Assembly: GCF_026745355.1 (NCBI RefSeq) | Contig: NC_079202.1 | Location: 35,914,763 to 35,978,762, forward strand | DNA from: Beta vulgaris subsp. vulgaris | Lineage: Eukaryota > Streptophyta > Magnoliopsida > Caryophyllales > Amaranthaceae | Length of the DNA: 64,000 bases | Direction of reading: 5' to 3' | Part shown: positions 52,620 through 64,000 of the stretch, piece by piece | Layout of the letters: each line of letters begins with the position of its first letter | How positions within the stretch are numbered: the first letter of the stretch is position 1 | The notes under the pieces: model-generated | Database searches by the model: none | Told to the model about the DNA's origin: nothing | What the model saw: only the letters and a program-made list of their open reading frames with translations | Made by a program: the position numbers and the translations under genes

Positions 52620-53903
52620 TATATGATCAAATTAACCCAAATTTTCAAAGATTAAAGAAAAAAAAGAGGCAGTATAGGTAACTGCGCTCATTTCGCATAA
52701 TGGTCGCTGTCCCACACGGTTTGTACCCCCACATAATTTGTGTTTGTGAGGATGACATGTTAATTTGGTTCAGGATATTTTTCATTATGCTAGCTACTAC
52801 GATTTTTCAAAGTGATTTGTGTCCTTGTATTAGTGCCTTAGTGGTATTAAGGAATGTGGATATTGTATATGGATGTCCTTTTTTTTTTTTTTTTTTTTTT
52901 TTTTACAGTTGCCTTTGTTTCAAAGATTTATAATGAGCAACTAGTTGATAATATTACCCTTACTTTATCTTACTATAATCATCACTAATTACTCACTTTG
53001 GGCCGTGAAGTTTTTTTTACTTGATTAAGGATTTATTTAGCTCTCATACTCTAATTAATTAAAGGAATACCTTTATGCTAAAGTACCAACCTTTTTCACT
53101 TTCTCAAAAACTGAGGCCAACTCTATTGTTGCAATAGACAATGATTGTTCCTTTAATTTTGATTAATTCATCTGTTTATACTTCGGTTGTGCCTTATCTT
53201 TCTTTCGATTGTTGGCTGGCAAAAGACAAATTAGATAAGTTGAATTACTAATTAACATTATATGCTGCTCATAAAACTAATTAATTTATTCACATACTCC
53301 AAATATTGCTAGTCATGAGGATTGGGAAGATGAGTTGACATACTCCATTATTGACTTTGTCTCTCTATTTTTATTTTATCAACTCACAAATTCTTGAAAA
53401 AAACGGTCTTACGTTAGTGTTAACGTGAGACCAACTGATGTAATGTTAACAGTGGAATTAGTTAAGCACTTGTACCTATTAATTAGTTATGCTAGTAAAA
53501 CCATCACATTTCCCATCAATTTATATTTTCTTTCACCTATGCCTTTTTCTTCTACTAACTCTCATTTCTAGAAGCTGGTCATTTCTTTCTCTATATCTCT
53601 CATTTTCTTACTCCCCATTATAGTAAGTTTTTGCCATTTTCAACCTAGATCTTTTTCCATTTTCTACTTTTGCTTCTACTTTTCTTTGTTCTTCTTCCAT
53701 TTTCTATTCTTGACCCGCTTTTATATTTTGCTTCAATTTTTGTTTTGGTGTTGGTTAAGAATTTTTTGCGTAGATATTGATACTTTATTTAGGGATGTGT
53801 AATGTGATGGTTGAGAAATTTTCTTTGTTTATTTTAATGACTAAAATCAGTTTTCTGTTTGAGTAGAAATCTAGATGGCGAACTCTAGTTGTATCGTTGA
53901 TAT
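52620..53903. other. Intergenic sequence, no gene
   Basis: AT-rich with a T run of about 24 at 52880-52904. Frames here, such as 52700-52933, are short and lack any domain. Confidence 0.5.
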
Positions 53904-54915
53904 CACTAGAAGAAAAAAGCCCAATGGCTGCGGTCAAAAGGAGTCCAAGGGTTGCAGTCAAAAGGGGCTCAAGAGTTGCGGTTAAAAGGGACCCAATGGC
54001 TGCGTTTTTTGACCGCAACCCTTGGCAATTAGGAATGGCTGCAGTTTTTAACCGCATCCCTTAGCGCGTTAGGGGCTGCAATCATGGCAAAAACCGTAGC
54101 CCTTGGTGGGTTAAGGGCAGCGGTTTTCCCCTTAACCGCAACCCTTGTGACCTAAAAATTATATATTTTTTTTATTTTTTAGTCCTAAATGATCCAAAAA
54201 CAATTATATATATATTTTTTGCGGGTGGGTTAAGGGTTGCGGTTAGGGATGGCAATGGGGCGGGTCTGGGTCGGGTCCACCTGGACCCAGACCCAGACCC
54301 GTTTATTTTTCACAGACCCAGACCCGCCCCAAACCCGTTGGGTCTAGATTTTTAGACCCAGACCCAGACCCGCTGGGTCTAGCGGGTCCATGGGTCCTTA
54401 CTGGGTCCTAAATGGGTCCTTCTTAGTTTTAAGTTTTCATCACATTTTTAAATATATGTAATTAAAAATTTTCCCCCTAATATATATAGGTTCTTGTATC
54501 CATGGTTAAAGCATTCTCTAAATAAAATTTTAAGAATTAACTGATAAAATATTAAAATGTTACAACTTATAAAGTTAATGTCTCTCATAAAATTTTAGAG
54601 TTTAGGTAAAAAAAAAATTTCTAATATGTAAATGGGTCCGCGGGGTGGGTTTGGGTCTAGCATATGTGGACCCGGACCCAGACCCGACCCACGCTCTTCG
54701 GGACCCAGACCCGACCCGGACCCATTGGGTCTAAAATTTCTAGACCCAGACCCTTATAAATGGGTCGGGTCCTAGCGGGTCTGGGTCGGGTCCAGGACCC
54801 ATTGCCATCCCTAGTTGCGGTTAACCTAAATACGCAGCTCTTTATTCTCAAAGGCTGCATTTTTCAAATAACCACAACCTTTGCACCGTAGCATTTGGCA
54901 TTTTCTCCTCTAGTG
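53904..54915. mobile_element. Non-autonomous CACTA element carrying a nested hAT
   Basis: Begins cactagaagaaaaaa and ends ttttctcctctagtg, inverted repeats of CACTA type, with the 3-bp TSD tat at 53901-53903 and 54916-54918. Subterminal repeats (ggctgcggt(c/t)aaaa, gaccgcaaccctt) occur six or more times near each end. A hAT element with its own TSD fills 54244-54813, so the original CACTA was only about 434 bp. No transposase. Confidence 0.92.
54244..54813. mobile_element. Non-autonomous hAT element nested in the CACTA element
   Basis: Starts tagggatggcaatgggg and ends ggacccattgccatcccta. A perfect 8-bp TSD gttgcggt, itself part of the CACTA subterminal repeat, is at 54236-54243 and 54814-54821. 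Both ends are rich in gacccagaccc / gggtctgggtc motifs that can pair across the element. No transposase. Length 570 bp. A decayed relative is in GAA1 intron 5. Confidence 0.93.
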
Positions 54916-55099
54916 TATATAAGTATCATAGCACTTGTTTTTGTGAATCGAAAGTTAGTTAACACTTTCATATCTTTAGTTACTAATTGTTGTGGATTAG
55001 TTAATGTTCTTTAGCACTTAGACCCTATTCATGATATATCAGTTAATATTTTTGGTGAATCAGTTAATAATTTTGGCAAATTAGTTAAGTATTTTTAAT
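54916..55099. other. Short host spacer between two CACTA elements
   Basis: AT-rich, 184 bases, with gttagttaa / cagttaata words repeated several times. No gene. Confidence 0.5.
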
Positions 55100-55417
55100 C
55101 ACTAGTGGAAAAAACCTTATCTGTCACTTAGTAACAAATTCGATTTTTGTAAAACCGCATCCGAAAATCAACATAAAAAATGGGAGGGAAAGCTGGGAGG
55201 ACAATATGATGTGGTCCTTTTGTGGACCGCATCATATTTTAGAAACTGATGCGTTTTTTTACTCTGATCCGGTTCACAAGTCTGGATAAAATTTTCATTG
55301 TTTTTTCTTTAGAAAAAATGCGGGGCCCAGTCCCTTGTGGCTCGTTTTCTTTGTTGTCTATTTCTCCTATTTAAAAAAAATGTGTGGCCAATTATTTCTC
55401 TCACTCACCCTCTTCTC

Positions 55418-55525
55418 TCCTAGCCTCACACCCACAAACCCTAACTCCCCATTCTCTTCCCTCTCTCCTCTCTTCGTCTCAGCCTCACACCCACAAACCC
55501 TAACACCCCATTCTCTTCTCCCATG
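55418..55525 (+). repeat. Tandem repeat, two copies, unit about 57 bp
   Basis: agcctcacacccacaaaccc begins at about 55422 and 55479; each copy is followed by taac(t/a)ccccattctcttc. Confidence 0.8.
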
Positions 55526-55699
55526 AAACCCTAACTTCCTCTCTCAAACGCCCACTCTCAATTCCCTTTTTCATCCTCCCCTATCCTTTTCTTCGATCTA
55601 CGCACCATCATCGTCTCTTAGTCCCCTCTCAATTCCTCGTCGTCTCTTCGTTCCCTCTCAATTCTTCGTTGTTTCCTTGGAAGAGAGGCTGCACAAACC

Positions 55700-55781
55700 G
55701 CCATGAAGAGAGGCTTCGTTGTTTTCGTCGACCGCAAACCGCCATGAAGAGAGGCTTCGTTGTTTTCGTCGACCGCAAACC
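55700..55781 (+). repeat. Perfect tandem duplication, 41-bp unit
   Basis: The unit begins gccatgaagagaggcttcg and ends gaccgcaaacc, at 55700-55740 and 55741-55781. A partial third unit (gccacgaac) follows. Confidence 0.95.
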
Positions 55782-56366
55782 GCCACGAACCATTCATTTT
55801 TGGCGAACGAAGCTGCGCAAGTGAAGAAAACTGATTTTCTTCATCCCCTCTATTTTCGTCCTTTCCGGCAAGTCTTTAAGTGAACTTTTAGGGTTCTTTA
55901 TGTCGATTTTTAGCATTTGAATTATAGTTTTCTTTTTATGATTTTGATCTCTGATTAGGGTTTACGATTTTTATTTTTAGAAAATATAACGAAAATCTGA
56001 TCTAGTTTGTAGTTCATTTTTTCTTTCATTTTCTGTAATTTACGTTTTTTAGTTAGATCTTTTTTTTTTTGTAATTTTCGTTCATTTTCTGTAATTTATA
56101 TTTTTAGTTAGATCTAGTTTTTTTTTTTTTTTTTGTAATTTTCGTCCATTTTATGTAATTTACGTTTTTTTTAGTTAGATTAGTTTTTTATTTTATTTTC
56201 GTCCATTTTCATTTTTCGTTCTGAAATTTCAAACCTTCAGTAATTTTTTTTCGTTTTTTCCATTGTTGAAGTGGAAATTTTGTTATATATTTTTGGTACG
56301 TATATGTATATAATATTTATATGTTTTCTGAAAATTGAAAATGAAGTAAATTGGCATGTATTGTTA

Positions 56367-58175
56367 CTAGTTTTGAAGCCCGTGCGTTGCACGGGTTGCT
56401 TTTTATATATTTTTTTTTGTTATTTTTTCTTAACATTATTAGTTTTAGTTATTTATTTGGTCCAATCAACTTTTAGTAAAAAAAAAACAATTTTAATTGT
56501 GAATATTACCTTTACTTTATGTTAATAAAATCATCAAATTGCCTCATAAAGTTGCGCTTACTTTAGTAAGGATTTACCTATCCCCTATTCTTGTTAATTA
56601 AAGGAGTACCTCTATGCTAAACTACACATTTTTTTTCATTTTCTTTAAAATCATGCGAAAACGCATTGTAATAGAAAAAGAATTGATAAAATATTTGTCA
56701 TTATACCCTTATTTTTAGATTATCTTTAATATCTTAAATTATCTATTAATAAAATTTATGAAAAGTTGATATAAAGTTACTATTGCAATGGTTGTTTCCA
56801 TCTCTAATAAGTAATAAGTGAAGGCATGTTGACTGGTATTGTCAACTAACATATCAGTATATCACTATAATAAAGTAGATATCTCATGTCCAAAAAGTTT
56901 AAAAATAAAATAAAGTAGATATTACACGAAATATGTCCTTGTTGGGATTAACCGCAAAATTTTTAATGGTAAAAATTCCTCCCTCTTCATCAATCATGAC
57001 CATATCAAGACTTATCAAACTTCCGCCTTTTTTATGATTCGTGACGTCAAACAGTCTAGAAACGCGCACCTTGATTTCCCAATTAGTTTTAGTAGAACTA
57101 AGTTCACGGAGAAAAGAATAAGAACTGAAATATAGATATATAGAAAAGAATATAATGAATAATTATGTATATAATATATAATGTAGGAATAAAATAATTT
57201 GTTACTTTTGTAGTACATAAACAGGTAGTAATACTATTATTATTCACGAAATCTTCTCGAAACGTTCATAGGAGATTAGTTTTATTAATGAAATACACAC
57301 GTATAGACGTACTAATGACAATTTGATGATGATCACTGCAAATTGAAGAGATTGTAAACAAAAGTTGGCAAGTCACAGAACATCACACCAATAGTTAGAC
57401 ACGAGAAATCACACCAAGTTGAGTTTTTTTTTTTGGCTAAATCAAGTTAATAGTAGTTAATAGTAAACTTTTTTATAATTCTTTGATTGAAATTCCATAA
57501 TAAGGCAGTTGTAAAGAAAAATGAATTTATAATACATCTGCAATGTCGTTGCCAAACTTTCATTTAATTCTTCATGTGAGGCCATCATAGTATGCTATAG
57601 TTTTGTAATTGCTTTTCTTTAATTTTATGGTCAATTGTTAGCTAAACATGCATATTTATAGTATAGTGATAAACTATCTCTCTCTAAATTTTTATTATCT
57701 CTTGTAGAAGATATGAATGTATTTTTGCAACGCAATTAAATCGAGAGATAGATTTCATGGGTAGTTGACAAAGGAATTGACAAAGGATTTGGGTAGTAAC
57801 ATCTTCAGGTATGGAATAAATATTATCTCTCAAAGTCTAAATTTTATTATCTCTAAATTTTATTATCTCAATATTAATAAGATGACATAGCCGTAGAGTG
57901 AATAAACTCTTATCTCTCAAACTATAAATTTTATTATCTCTCTCTAAATTTTTATCATCTCAACATGCATGCATATTTATAGTACAGTGATAAACTCTTT
58001 ATTATCTCTTGAACTCTAAACTTCAAATTTTATTATCTCTCAAACTCTTAATTTTATTATCTCTAAATTAATAAGATGACGTGGCAATCCTAGGTGGCGC
58101 GCTCTATGCTAAATTAATAAGATGACGTGGCAATCCTAGGTGGCGCGGTCTATGCTCCCGAAAAGTTCCTCCTTT

Positions 58176-58184
<9 letters not shown>
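56367..58184 (-). mobile_element. Non-autonomous Helitron
   Basis: At 56367 plus reads CTAG and at 56379-56395 the hairpin cccgtgc-gtt-gcacggg. On minus this is a hairpin followed by ten or so bases and CTAG, next to a host T: the Helitron 3' end. The other end on minus has aaaggaggaacttttcggg (complement of about 58157-58176), which I recognise as common near the 5' end of plant Helitrons. The exact 5' terminus (expected TC) is lost in the (TA)n repeat that follows. No Rep/helicase frame. The interior is AT-rich with many ttttattatctct words at 57670-58070. Confidence 0.65.
58065..58156. repeat. Tandem duplication, 46-bp unit, near the Helitron 5' end
   Basis: aaattaataagatgacgtgg begins the unit at 58065 and at 58111; the copies differ at one base (gcgcgctc versus gcgcggtc). 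Confidence 0.95.

Positions 58185-58240
<56 letters not shown>
58174..58240. repeat. (TA)n microsatellite
   Basis: About 65 bases of alternating t and a next to the Helitron end. Confidence 0.95.
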
Positions 58241-58247
<7 letters not shown>

Positions 58248-58380
58248 CACGTTTTGGTTATAATCCAATAAGTAACCAACCCATAATCAATATAGTGTGG
58301 TTGTACCACTGGTCCACAAACATGATTACTCGAGCAAAGCCATCACAATGTCTTGCAAATACCGAATACGTACATACACA

Positions 58381-58422
58381 GACCACAGACCACAGACCAC
58401 AGACCACAGACCACAGACCACA
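58381..58422. repeat. Heptamer tandem repeat (gaccaca)6
   Basis: Six perfect copies of gaccaca, about 100 bases downstream of the second ASR stop codon and so probably within its 3' UTR or just beyond. Confidence 0.95.
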
Positions 58423-58524
58423 GAGATGTTCACTTATTCTGCATATAGTACATGACACCTAGCGGTATGAGAACTCAAACAGAAATTACACAAGTAGAGC
58501 ATTATAGGACGGTACTATAACGGC

Positions 58525-59795
<1,271 letters not shown>

Positions 59796-59797
<2 letters not shown>

Positions 59798-59885
59798 GAT
59801 ATTTGGTGTTGGTGACAAACTATTTAACTTTAAACTTCTTATGATATTTGGTGTTGGTGATAAACTAATTAACTTAAAGCTTCTT
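59796..59885 (-). repeat. 45-bp tandem duplication abutting the ASR start codon
   Basis: Two units, 59796-59840 and 59841-59885, share atgatatttggtgttggtga and taaac(t/a)a(t/a)tt; they differ at about five positions. The inner copy ends at the start codon itself (ATATCATGTC on minus); the outer copy has ATATCATAAG at the same place, so no second ATG context with the same frame is formed. Confidence 0.88.
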
Positions 59886-59981
59886 TTTCCTTTTCCCGTG
59901 AGCGAGAGTGGCTAAAACAAAACCAAATCACTCTTGGAAGTTTGATTATTTGATATGAGATTATACAGGCACCAATTCAGC

Positions 59982-59992
59982 ATATATATATA
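59982..59992 (-). promoter_or_regulatory. TATA-like box of the second ASR gene with an adjacent GGCCCA motif
   Basis: On minus GGCCCATTATATATATATG lies about 185 bases upstream of the start codon. GGCCCA resembles the plant site II element. The distance allows a leader of about 150 bases containing the duplicated unit. Confidence 0.5.
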
Positions 59993-60068
59993 ATGGGCCA
60001 AATATTGATGTTTGCTATTTTCTTTTAGTTGTGGTGGGTCATAGGATGGATGGCTACATCAATATTAC

Positions 60069-60587
60069 TGTATGGGGGCTGACTAAGTTCCATACCGACC
60101 ACCTAGACAGATATGTATCGTCATGGTCAATACACTCACTACAGAACCGTTGACTTCGTCATACCGGTTCCATTAAGATACCAAGACGCTATCCCTCCCT
60201 GGACCATTATCCATGGACCTGAGCTTGATCCAGTTTCGATCTAAATGCGCCTACGGGCCTAAAGATAAACATCAATAGAGGATAAAAGTATATCCTAAAG
60301 GAATATACCTGCGTCCAACCAATAGGAGCAGAGTTCTACTTGAACAAGGACTCTTACCGGCTCTTATAAATACCCCGTTGATCTGAGTCATGAGGTACGT
60401 TCACAAACACAATCATACTCTACTTGAGAGCTACCGGTTTATCCATTACTGACTTAAGCATCGGAGGGGAGTTCCTCGGATCAACTCTCGAGGTTAGCTT
60501 ACGTGTTCTCTTTTGCAGGAAACCAAACCGGCTTACATACGAAAGACATACCGGTTCGCACCCTACCACTTATTCCATACTGGAACA
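60069..60587 (+). mobile_element. 5' LTR of a Ty3/Gypsy (Tat-like) element
   Basis: Begins tgtatgggggctg and ends actggaaca, followed by attggcgttagaaggaggg, a leader/primer-binding sequence common in Tat-type plant elements. A TATA box tataaata is at 60365-60372. The word accggtt occurs several times. No 3' LTR is in the window, so the ends are by motif only. Confidence 0.65.
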
Positions 60588-60653
60588 ATTGGCGTTAGAA
60601 GGAGGGGTGAACTATACTCTTGAGTCTAAGCCACAGTTTTTCCAGCAACTCTC

Positions 60654-62286
60654 ATGGATCCTAATCAGAATTTTGGGATGCCGGAAACTGATGAAAACGA
60701 CATCCCCATAGGGAGGGCACCTCCAAGTTTCTCAACCCTGGTACCAGCAGTAGGATTGCCAAAATCACCAACTGATAAGGGGAAGAAGGCTGCTGAGACC
60801 CCTCAACCGAACATCTTCGAGACACTCCAACACATGTTCACTCCAGACAACTTAGGATTGCTGCAGAGGTCTTGCAGGCCATGGCTAGCCAGACACCACC
60901 GACCGGTCCATTCGCCAAGCGTCCCCTGAGCAGAGCCCACAGCCCAGTGAGAAAGATGCGATCACTGGGGACGGGTTTCCAGGTTGAACATGGACGGAAA
61001 GACTAGGATCAGGTGGCTGGTTCCAAGACCCTACCGAGTAGTTTGAGGAGGAGAAGGAGGAAGAAGAGATGCAAGAGACGGAGATCCAACAGTTAAACCA
61101 ACCCAGAAAAGGAGGCGAATATAGGCATAGGGCACCGGTATCACTGAGAAACTCTCCTTTCTCCACGGCCATCCTTCAGGAGTCCATGGAGAAGATCAAA
61201 ATGCCAACATGCAAATATGACGGCAAGACTCATCTGGAGGATCACATATCTGCTTATGAGGGACACATGCTACTATACATTGATACCGACTCGGTATGGT
61301 GTAAGGTGTTCCCTTCTACACTAATTGGGCTTGGCCAAACATGATTCAAGAGCATATGATCGGCAACTGTCTTCGACTTCCGCCAGCTGACATCCATGTT
61401 TGTTACCCACTTTGTCAGTAACAAGGGCAGGGAAAACACTACCGGCGAGCTGATGTCCATCAAGTAGGGAGACTCTAAAAGCTTAAGGGACTATGTGGGG
61501 TGATTCAATGCGGAAGCCGTCACCATCCCCAGCCTGCAGTAGGAGGTAGCAGTCTTGGCCTTGATGACGGGTCTGAAAGAAGGGACTGCTTTCAGAAGCT
61601 ACCTCGGCCACAAAAAGCTGACCAGCCTCACGGAAGTATTAAGAAAGGCGAATGACTTCATCCGAGGAGAGGAGTTCGACAAGGCAGCAGTTGCTAAGAG
61701 GCCGGCAGGGGACGAGAAGGAAAAGGAGAAGGATCGCAGGGAAGACAAGTACCAAAAAGATAAAAAGTCGGAAAACTCCGAAAGAAGGGAGGAGAGTAAT
61801 TCGGTAAAGAAGGGTCAAGAAAGGTGAACTGACCAATATCGGAATTATACACCTCTGACATTGTCTCGAGCTGAGATATATGAGCTTCATAGGAAAGACG
61901 ACAAGTGGAAGCGGCTCAGAAAGATGTATTATAAGGGCCCGGATGAATCAAAGTGGTGCGAGTTCCACAAGGATTATGGTCATATCACCGATGATTGTAA
62001 GGACCTGAAAGACGACATTGAAGATCTGATAACCAGAGGATACTTCACGAAGTACCTCGCACAAGTGGACAGGAAATCTTCGTCTGGAGAGGATGAAAAT
62101 GGCAATAGGAAGTCGGTGAAGGAACGAATAACCGAGATCCATGTCATCTCAGGAGGGCCAACACGAGAAGGAAGCATAGATGGTGCCAAATCTAGCCTGA
62201 AGGAGGTTAGGCACCAAGTTAACTATCATAACACCTCACAGTGGCCGGCACCTCCACGCATGCCGTTTGTAGCATTTACGTCATAG
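60654..62286 (+). pseudogene. Ty3/Gypsy gag, broken
   Basis: Starts at the ATG at 60654 (MDPNQNFGMPETDEND) and breaks by 60927. The retrotransposon gag domain is readable at about 61130-61690 (FSTAILQESMEKIKMPTCKY, HISAYEGHMLLY, VLALMTGLKEGTAFRSYLG) with stops at 61344, 61466, 61500 and 61541. A Lys/Glu-rich stretch (61690-61827) precedes a stop. The C-terminal part (61861-62286) has CEFHKDYGHITDDC, a zinc-knuckle-like Cys/His motif typical of Tat-type gag. Confidence 0.85.
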
Positions 62287-62319
62287 GACGCCAAGGGAAT
62301 CATCTACCCCCACGATGAC

Positions 62320-63087
62320 CCCCTGGTAGTATCTCTGTAGATTTCTACAGCAATAGGCCATCGCATACTGGTGGATGGCGGAAGTTCCGCCAACATACTA
62401 TACAAAGAGACGTTTGAAAAAATGGGCCTCGAGGCATCATGTTTGAATCCAGTCTCTTATCTCGTGATAGGATTTACCGGGGCATCCGTCGTCCCGGAAG
62501 GAACCATCAAACTGCCGGTGAAGATAGATGAAGGATCCTATTCCAGAGACATGATGGTGGAGTTTCTAGTCGTCGACGGGCCGACTGCCTACAACGCCAT
62601 CATTGGACGATCGTTGATCCATGATGCCCAAGCAGTAGTCTCTACTTACCATTTGATAATGATTTACACGTCGAACGAAGGTAAGCCGGAGAAAATCAAG
62701 GGGAATCAAGAGTCCGCCAGGGCCTGTTACCTGACGGCTCTCAAGCACTCTGATCACAAGCGACCGGCAGAGACGCCACCGTCAGCACGAAAACGGCGCA
62801 GGACAGAAAACAAAGCCAAAAGAGATTTGTCAATGGAGAACTTCGAGGGAAGGCCGACAGACCAGCCGCGACCTAGTTCGGAAAGTGAGACAAAAGAAGT
62901 AAGCCTTGAGCTGGAAAGGCCGAAAAGGACAGTGAAGATAGGGGCAGACTTGGCGGCTGAGGTCAAGATCAACCTGATAAGCCTCTTGCGAGGCCATGCC
63001 GACATCTTTGCCTTCTCTGCAGATGAGATGTCGGGGATTGACCCAACATTTATGGTCCACAGGCTGAATGTCAACGAGGACGTCTGA
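62320..63087 (+). pseudogene. Ty3/Gypsy protease and linker to reverse transcriptase
   Basis: The aspartic protease region reads ILVDGGSSANILYKETFEKMG (about 62368-62430), where the catalytic triad is D-G-G rather than D-S/T-G, and later AYNAIIGRSLIHDAQAVVST. A frame of 238 codons runs from 62371 to a stop at 63085. The segment after the protease (62750-62940) is Lys/Arg/Glu-rich. Its last part (FAFSADEMSGIDPTFMVHRL) is the usual lead-in to reverse transcriptase. Confidence 0.88.
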
Positions 63088-64000
63088 CCGGTAAAACAAA
63101 AGAAGAGGAACTTCTCTTCAGAATAGAACATGGCCATCAAGGAAAAGGTTGATAAACTGCTAGCGGCAGATTTCATTGAACCTTGTGATTATCCGGAATG
63201 GTTGACCAACGTGGTAATGGTCAAGAAGGCCAATGGGTCATGGCGGATGTGCGTAGATTTCACCGACCTCAATAAAGCCTGTCCCAAGGACTATTAGCCC
63301 TTACCCAAGATCGACCAATTGGTAGACTCCACTAGTGGCCACGCTCTGCTGAGTTTCATGGATGCCTTCTCTGGTTACCATCAGATCAGCCTACTAGAAT
63401 CCGGTAGAAGCAAAGCGACCTTCATCAACAACACAAGGGTATAAGCCTACAAAGCTATGCCTTTCGGCCTTAAGAATGTCGATACTACTTATCAGAAGCT
63501 GGTAGACAAGATCTTCGAGCAACCAAAAAGGCCGGAATGTGGAAGTGTATGTCGATGATAGTATCGTGAAGTGCCTTACGGAGGAGGCCATGTCGTCGAC
63601 CTAGGGGAAACATTCACCACTCTTTTACAACACCAAATGAAGCTGAATCCTAAGAAGTGCGTATTTAGGGTCAGGTCCGGCAAGTTCCTAGGCTTCATGG
63701 TAAGTGAGAGAGGGATTAATGCCAACCCTGATAAGATTAAGGCCATCAGCGACCTCCCGGAGCGGAAGAGCATCCGGGATATCGCTGATAGGAAAAATGG
63801 CGACACTAACCTGATTCGTCTCGAAGTCCGCTGAAAAAACCCTACCATTCTTCAAAGTCCTGAGGGGAAATAAGAAGTTTGAATGGGGAGATGAGCAAAG
63901 GAAAGCTTTCGAGAAGGTCAAATAGCACTTCAAGAAGTTGCGGACAATAACCCGGCCGGATCTTGGAGACAAACTGCAACTGTACGTCTCTGTATGTCTC
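63088..64000 (+). pseudogene. Ty3/Gypsy reverse transcriptase, broken, cut by the window edge
   Basis: Reads VDKLLAADFIEPCDYPEW, WRMCVDFTDLNKACPKD, FMDAFSGYHQI, then AYKAMPFGLKN and the catalytic YVDD (about 63548-63559) in a shifted frame. LNPKKCVFRVRSGKFLGFMV follows at about 63641-63700. Stops at 63124, 63297, 63442 and others and a frameshift near 63530 show it is inactive. The connection to RNase H starts at about 63830 and runs beyond 64000. Confidence 0.9.

Larger units (their letters stand above)
55100..56366 (+). mobile_element. CACTA element, left end and leader; right end not found
   Basis: Position 55100 begins cactagtggaaaaaacc, a CACTA-type end, followed by subterminal words such as gtggtccttttgtggaccgc at about 55212-55231. 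A TATA-like ctatttaaaaaaa is at 55368-55380, then a CT-rich leader with aaccctaac repeats (55390-55640) and T-rich intron-like sequence. The layout (CT-rich leader, gttcgtcgt words, then gtttttagatc) resembles 132-600 in the first CACTA element. No matching right end was found, so the extent is a minimum: the next landmark is the Helitron at 56367. Confidence 0.5.
60069..64000 (+). mobile_element. Ty3/Gypsy (Tat-like) retrotransposon, continues past the window
   Basis: LTR, leader, gag, protease and reverse transcriptase follow in the Ty3 order; RNase H, integrase and the 3' LTR must lie to the right. Stops and frameshifts are found in every domain. It starts 271 bases upstream of the second ASR start codon, pointing away from it. 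Confidence 0.9.

Noticed and set aside
58381..58422. Regular repeat that could suggest a CRISPR array
   Set aside because: Seven-base units with no spacers, in a plant nuclear genome; a simple tandem repeat.
59819..59885. Upstream ATG-like position in the outer 45-bp unit of the second ASR leader
   Set aside because: On minus the outer unit reads ATCATAAG rather than ATCATGTC, so it does not provide a start codon.

Overview
The window is nuclear DNA from a flowering plant, most likely a eudicot. The evidence is a spliced GAA1 gene with plant-style introns, a nuclear tRNA-His(GUG) gene, two ASR (ABA/WDS) genes, and a dense set of plant-type LTR retrotransposons, L1 LINEs, SINEs, CACTA, hAT, MULE, Harbinger and Helitron remnants. 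ASR genes are known to be missing from Arabidopsis, so a Brassicaceae source is unlikely. Nothing I can read fixes the family more closely.

Host genes are few. GAA1, the GPI transamidase subunit, lies on + at 33399-40156 in six exons whose splice sites and phases add up to 711 codons. A tRNA-His lies at 43596-43667. Two ASR genes lie on - at 51121-52506 and 58525-59797. Both ASR genes have one phase-0 intron at the same codon, so they look like a local duplication now separated by about 6 kb of transposons.

Left part (1-31 kb): an old Copia element of SIRE/Maximus type (from before the window to about 10.25 kb) carries an extra env-like third ORF. It is split by a CACTA element and by a 2-kb solo LTR with a 5-bp target-site duplication (TSD). 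A full-length but dead L1 LINE (10951-19507, 18-bp TSD) carries its own 1.76-kb solo LTR. A second, Ale-like Copia (20.46-30.07 kb) is split by a long minus-strand LTR remnant, which itself contains a hAT element and a Stowaway-like MITE. Next to it is the 3' end of another LINE.

Middle (31-50 kb): a tandem-repeat block, then a MULE with two near-perfect 123-124 bp palindromes ending about 210 bp upstream of the GAA1 start codon. GAA1 has a 3.4-kb intron 5 that holds a Harbinger MITE inside a hAT remnant. Then come a minus-strand SINE, a second MULE, a plus-strand SINE, the tRNA, and a minus-strand Copia with a very short (159-bp) LTR. That Copia is broken by a 285-bp TIR element and by a third solo LTR. 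A 5'-truncated LINE follows.

Right part (50-64 kb): the ASR pair. Between the two genes lie a CACTA element with a hAT inside it (both with perfect TSDs), a second partial CACTA element and a minus-strand Helitron. The intron of the second ASR gene holds a fragment of plastid psaB. A decayed Ty3/Gypsy (Tat-like) element starts about 270 bp upstream of that gene, head to head with it, and runs off the window.

Almost every transposon reading frame is broken by stops or frameshifts. Their boundaries are the most secure part of the annotation, because many are set by matching target-site duplications. I found no clearly new functional system. The most unusual items are the double palindrome in the MULE next to GAA1, the psaB insertion in the ASR intron, the 45-bp duplication that ends at the ASR start codon, and the two SINEs.
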